Notes under the pieces: generated by a model
What the model was told of the DNA's origin: nothing
The model's database searches: none
What the model saw: the letters and a program-made list of their open reading frames with translations, nothing else
Position numbers and translations under genes: made by a program
NCBI GenBank assembly: GCA_012517635.1
Contig: JAAYUP010000099.1
Location: 1 to 6,416, forward strand
Length of the DNA: 6,416 bases
Reading direction: 5' to 3'
From: Candidatus Atribacter alterifermentans
GTDB taxonomy: Bacteria > Atribacterota > Atribacteria > Atribacterales > Atribacteraceae
Shown: positions 4,448-6,416 of the stretch, piece after piece
Position numbering within the stretch: position 1 is the first letter of the stretch
How the letters are laid out: each line of letters opens with the position of its first letter

Positions 4448-4861
4448 TTATCCTTTTACCGCGCCTAAAGTAAGACCGCGGACCAAATAGCGCTGGAGTA
4501 AAATTGCCAGAATGATAATCGGAATACTCGCCATAATGGAGGCAGAAGAAATCTCTGCCCAGAGTATCTCGTGCCCGCCAATTAATCCGGAAATATTCAC
4601 CGTTATTGGTGTCACTCTGGAACGGCCTAAAATTAAAGCAAAAATAAATTCATTCCAAGAAAACATAAAGCAAAAGAGAGCGGTCGCAACTAAACCGGGA
4701 GTAACCAAAGGCATGGCAATTTTAACAAAAGCCCCCAATCTTCCACAACCATCCACCAAAGCCGCCTCTTCTAATTCATGTGGGAGCTCCTCGAAAAAAC
4801 CCTTCATCATCCATACTGCGAAGGGAACATTGATAAGAGAGTAAGTTAAAAAAAGATGCAT
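4448..4861 (-). pseudogene. Sugar ABC transporter permease (MalG-like, CUT1), 3' half only
   Basis: The 137 residues from ATG 4861 match the C-terminal half of a MalG-type inner-membrane permease, which normally has about 275 residues and six membrane segments. The cytoplasmic EAA loop is intact (EEAALVDGCGRLGAFVKIAMP, from residue 31 to 51), as are three membrane segments (about 3-19, 53-75, 104-122) and the family-typical end RGLTLGAVKG. The codon before the ATG is TAG (4864-4862), and no frame of the upstream 230 bases encodes the missing segments. No ribosome site precedes the ATG. This is therefore a truncated remnant without its N-terminal half and without the binding protein, partner permease or ATPase nearby. 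Its stop codon directly adjoins that of the sugar kinase on the other strand. Confidence 0.85.
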
Positions 4862-4884
4862 CTATTTGACTATCGACGGTTGAT

Positions 4885-4900
4885 CTCCTCGTGATGACGG
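4885..4900 (-). repeat. CGTCATTGCGAGGAG-like dispersed repeat fragment
   Basis: CCGTCATCACGAGGAG is close to the word CGTCATTGCGAGGAG, which I recall as the start of a repeat common in many unrelated bacterial genomes. It lies 24 bases from the point where the permease coding sequence breaks off, so it may mark the rearrangement. Only one fragment is visible. Confidence 0.4.
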
Positions 4901-5027
4901 ATTGAGATAACTATTTTCACTGTCATCTGATACCACACAAGTGACTTGAGAGTTTATCATAAAAAGAGGTACAAGCCAAAAAAATTGCGGGAAAATAGTC
5001 AGATTGAAGGAATGAAGAATTCGTGTT

Positions 5028-5051
5028 TTAACCTTCGTTAAGCAATATAAT
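5028..5051 (+). promoter_or_regulatory. Candidate promoter and operator of the isoaspartate methyltransferase gene
   Basis: TATAAT at 5046-5051 is a perfect -10 box, 41 bases before the ATG. No good -35 is present 16-18 bases upstream (GTGTTT/TGTTTT). TTAAC-CTTC-GTTAA (5028-5041) is a perfect 5-base inverted repeat just upstream of the -10, a possible regulator site. The gene's ribosome site is GGGAGGGG at 5080-5087. Confidence 0.4.
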
Positions 5052-5092
5052 AAAAATATTAAAATAAAAAATACCTCAAGGGAGGGGTCACA

Positions 5093-5806
5093 ATGAATAA
5101 AAAATTTTTGATCACTATCTTAATCGTATGGATAATTTTTGCATTGATTTCTTCTGCTGATGCTGAACAATACGACCAAGAACGCCAGCTTATGGTTGAG
5201 AAGCAGATCAAACAACGAGGGATTGTTGACCCACAGCTCCTCGATGCTATGTTAAAAGTACCTCGCCATCTCTTTGTACCAGAAAATTTAACTTTAATGG
5301 CTTATAACGATACACCACTCCCAATTGGTTATGGTCAGACTATTTCCCAGCCTTATATTGTAGCGCTCATGACTGAAAGTTTAAATGTGAAAAAAGGATT
5401 CAAGGTATTAGAAATCGGAACTGGCTCTGGATATCAAGCTGCCGTGTTAGCTGAAATGGGTTGTCAAGTCTTCACTATCGAAGTGATCAAAATCTTAGCA
5501 GATACAGCTCAGGAAAGGTTGAAACATCTCGGATATCCGGAAATAAATGTCCAGTGGGGTGATGGGTATTTTGGCTGGAAAGAAGAGGCACCTTTTGATT
5601 CAATTATCGTTACTTGTGCCATTGATCACGTTCCGCCTCCCTTAATAGAGCAGCTCAAAGAAGGAGGGAAAATGGTTATTCCTGTCGGTCCACCTTATAG
5701 TTTGCAAACCCTCTGGCTTTTTACCAAAGAACAGGATCAATTGACATCGGAAAATTTAGGAGAAGTTATATTCGTCCCACTTCTCCGTGAAGTTCGAGAG
5801 GAGTAA
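5093..5806 (+). CDS. pcm: Protein-L-isoaspartate O-methyltransferase with N-terminal signal peptide
   Basis: The product has 237 residues, and ATG 5093 has GGGAGGGG 5 bases upstream. It uses S-adenosylmethionine to methylate L-isoaspartyl residues in aged proteins, starting their repair. Family landmarks: VPRHLFVP (56-63); PIGYGQTISQP (77-87), the substrate-side loop; SAM motif I VLEIGTGSGYQ (105-115); acidic E130 in TIEV; GDGYFGW (156-162); FDSIIVTCAIDHVPPPL (168-184); and GGKMVIPVG (191-199). Residues 1-24 are an added export signal: basic MNKK, a hydrophobic stretch FLITILIVWIIFALIS, then SADA before EQ, a good signal peptidase I site. The enzyme body starts right after, at QYDQERQLMVEKQI. 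An exported copy is odd because SAM is cytoplasmic; alternatively the segment is an uncleaved anchor. It is a single gene with no operon partner. Confidence 0.92.
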   Translation: MNKKFLITILIVWIIFALISSADAEQYDQERQLMVEKQIKQRGIVDPQLLDAMLKVPRHLFVPENLTLMAYNDTPLPIGYGQTISQPYIVALMTESLNVKKGFKVLEIGTGSGYQAAVLAEMGCQVFTIEVIKILADTAQERLKHLGYPEINVQWGDGYFGWKEEAPFDSIIVTCAIDHVPPPLIEQLKEGGKMVIPVGPPYSLQTLWLFTKEQDQLTSENLGEVIFVPLLREVREE

Positions 5807-5830
5807 AAAAACAGGAAGGTATACAAAAGC

Positions 5831-5849
5831 AGTGAAGGGTTACTTTTTT
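5831..5849 (+). terminator. Weak terminator candidate after pcm
   Basis: AGTGA (5831-5835) can pair with TTACT (5840-5844) over a 4-base loop, with one G-T pair, and five T follow. The stem is short and A/T-rich. Its place 24 bases after the stop codon is right, but strength is doubtful. Confidence 0.3.
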
Positions 5850-5981
5850 CGTCTTTTTTGAGGATCTTCAAAAGATGAGATTCTTGTGTCGTAAATACAC
5901 TCCTTAGAAAGAAAGGTAACAAAAATCGAATGTTTATTGTAATTTGATAAAATAATGACCAGACTGTCTTTCCAGATTTGG

Positions 5982-6416
5982 TTAAGTGATTGAATGGAAT
6001 GTTTTTTTTAAATAGTACACAATTATCCAAAAAAAGCCATAAATAGGCATGGATAATAAATAAGCAAAATGAATTCCGAATTCAATAGCAGCAAAATGAG
6101 AAAGGAGAGAAGCGATAACTGACATAAAACCATTCCATGCAAAAACCACCTGAAAAAAATTCGGGTTTCTTTGGTGAGTTAATTTCGATAAAATTGGAAA
6201 CGGCATTCCAGCCGTAAAAGCTAATAAAGAGAAGGGGAGCAAGATAACCAATAAACTCAAGATACCAGGTAATTCTAATAACCAAGCACCAAGATAATGA
6301 ATAGAGAGGAAAAATCCTAAAATTATCAATGGGTGGGTAAAAATCATTTTGAGAAAATACTGATTTGACCGAATATTCTCTACATACCGACTCCCTAATC
6401 CAGAAAAAACCAATAA
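5982..6416 (-). CDS. Spermidine synthase-like membrane protein, C-terminal part (5' end outside window)
   Basis: The frame enters from the right edge (first visible codon TTA at 6416) and ends at TAA 5984-5982, giving 144 residues. It has about four membrane segments. The sequence FSGLGSRY near the start, then AFTAGMPFPILSKL, FAWNGFMSVIASLLSHFAAIEFG and a final hydrophobic helix, matches what I recall of the multi-helix membrane domain fused to spermidine-synthase-like proteins: GxGS, then GMPFPxGL, then WAxNGxxSVxGS and MxFG. No soluble synthase domain follows on the C-terminal side; it ends in a short KKTFHSIT tail. Any catalytic part would lie outside the window. Substrate and role cannot be given. 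The call rests on these motifs only, and a different polytopic protein is possible. Confidence 0.6.
   Translation of the reverse strand, partial: LLVFSGLGSRYVENIRSNQYFLKMIFTHPLIILGFFLSIHYLGAWLLELPGILSLLVILLPFSLLAFTAGMPFPILSKLTHQRNPNFFQVVFAWNGFMSVIASLLSHFAAIEFGIHFAYLLSMPIYGFFWIIVYYLKKTFHSIT

Larger units (their letters stand above)
4862..5092. other. Intergenic region at the permease break, no gene seen
   Basis: No coding frame is visible. It contains CCGTCATCACGAGGAG on the minus strand (4885-4900), a short inverted pair GATGAC (4893-4898) and GTCATC (4922-4927), and the odd palindrome CAAGT-G-ACTTG (4938-4948). On the plus side it carries the promoter-like region of the downstream methyltransferase gene. 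Confidence 0.6.

Noticed and set aside
4512..4844. Open plus-strand frame of 110 codons
   Set aside because: It is antisense to the permease remnant, whose EAA motif is unmistakable.
5864..5876. ATCTT-CAA-AAGAT hairpin as a terminator
   Set aside because: It has a short A/T stem and no T run on the 3' side in either direction.
5737..6285. Two minus-strand frames (5737-6030 and 6082-6285)
   Set aside because: The first overlaps the end of pcm and the spacer without a motif; the second is a different frame of the membrane protein gene.

Overview
The window looks like a piece of an AT-rich anaerobic bacterial chromosome (roughly 35-40% G+C by eye). Strong AGGAGG-type ribosome sites precede most starts. 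The sugar-catabolism genes would fit lineages such as Atribacterota, Thermotogota or Dictyoglomota, but no marker gene settles the taxonomy, so this is inference. There is no rRNA, tRNA, CRISPR array or intact transposase.

Left part (1-2938): an accessory island of toxin-antitoxin-type genes. It holds a partial VapB-like antitoxin overlapping a VapC-like PIN toxin (+); a nucleotidyltransferase-HEPN fusion split by one in-frame TAA (-); a solitary HicB-like protein (+); and an intact VapBC pair (-) with a palindromic operator candidate. The first PIN toxin has Tyr where its family motif has a catalytic Asp. So at least two of the four modules look damaged and a third is missing its partner.

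Middle (about 2939-3490): a gene-free stretch of about 550 bases packed with repeats. It contains a copy of a degenerate repeat also present near 794 and 1771, a pair of 35-base G-rich repeats, a GGTTCAC heptamer array, and two perfect hairpins built from four copies of one 8-10 base word (GTCTATCCTG / CAGGATAGAC).

Right part (3491-6416): a complete ribokinase-type sugar kinase (+) abuts, with no spacer, the convergent 3' half of a sugar ABC transporter permease (-). The missing 5' half of the permease is replaced by non-coding DNA carrying a repeat-like CGTCATCACGAGGAG segment. Next come a protein-L-isoaspartate methyltransferase with a signal peptide (+) and, running off the right edge, the C-terminal membrane part of what appears to be a spermidine synthase-like membrane protein (-).

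The layout is a run of convergent single genes or pairs, not operons: vapBC1> <MNT-HEPN, hicB> <vapBC2, kinase> <permease, pcm> <membrane protein. Together with the degraded toxins, the half permease and the many dispersed repeats, this suggests a rearranged, decaying accessory segment. I see no clearly new multi-gene system. The most interesting points are the altered PIN active site, the stop-split MNT-HEPN gene, the four-copy inverted-repeat structure before the kinase, and the exported isoaspartate methyltransferase.
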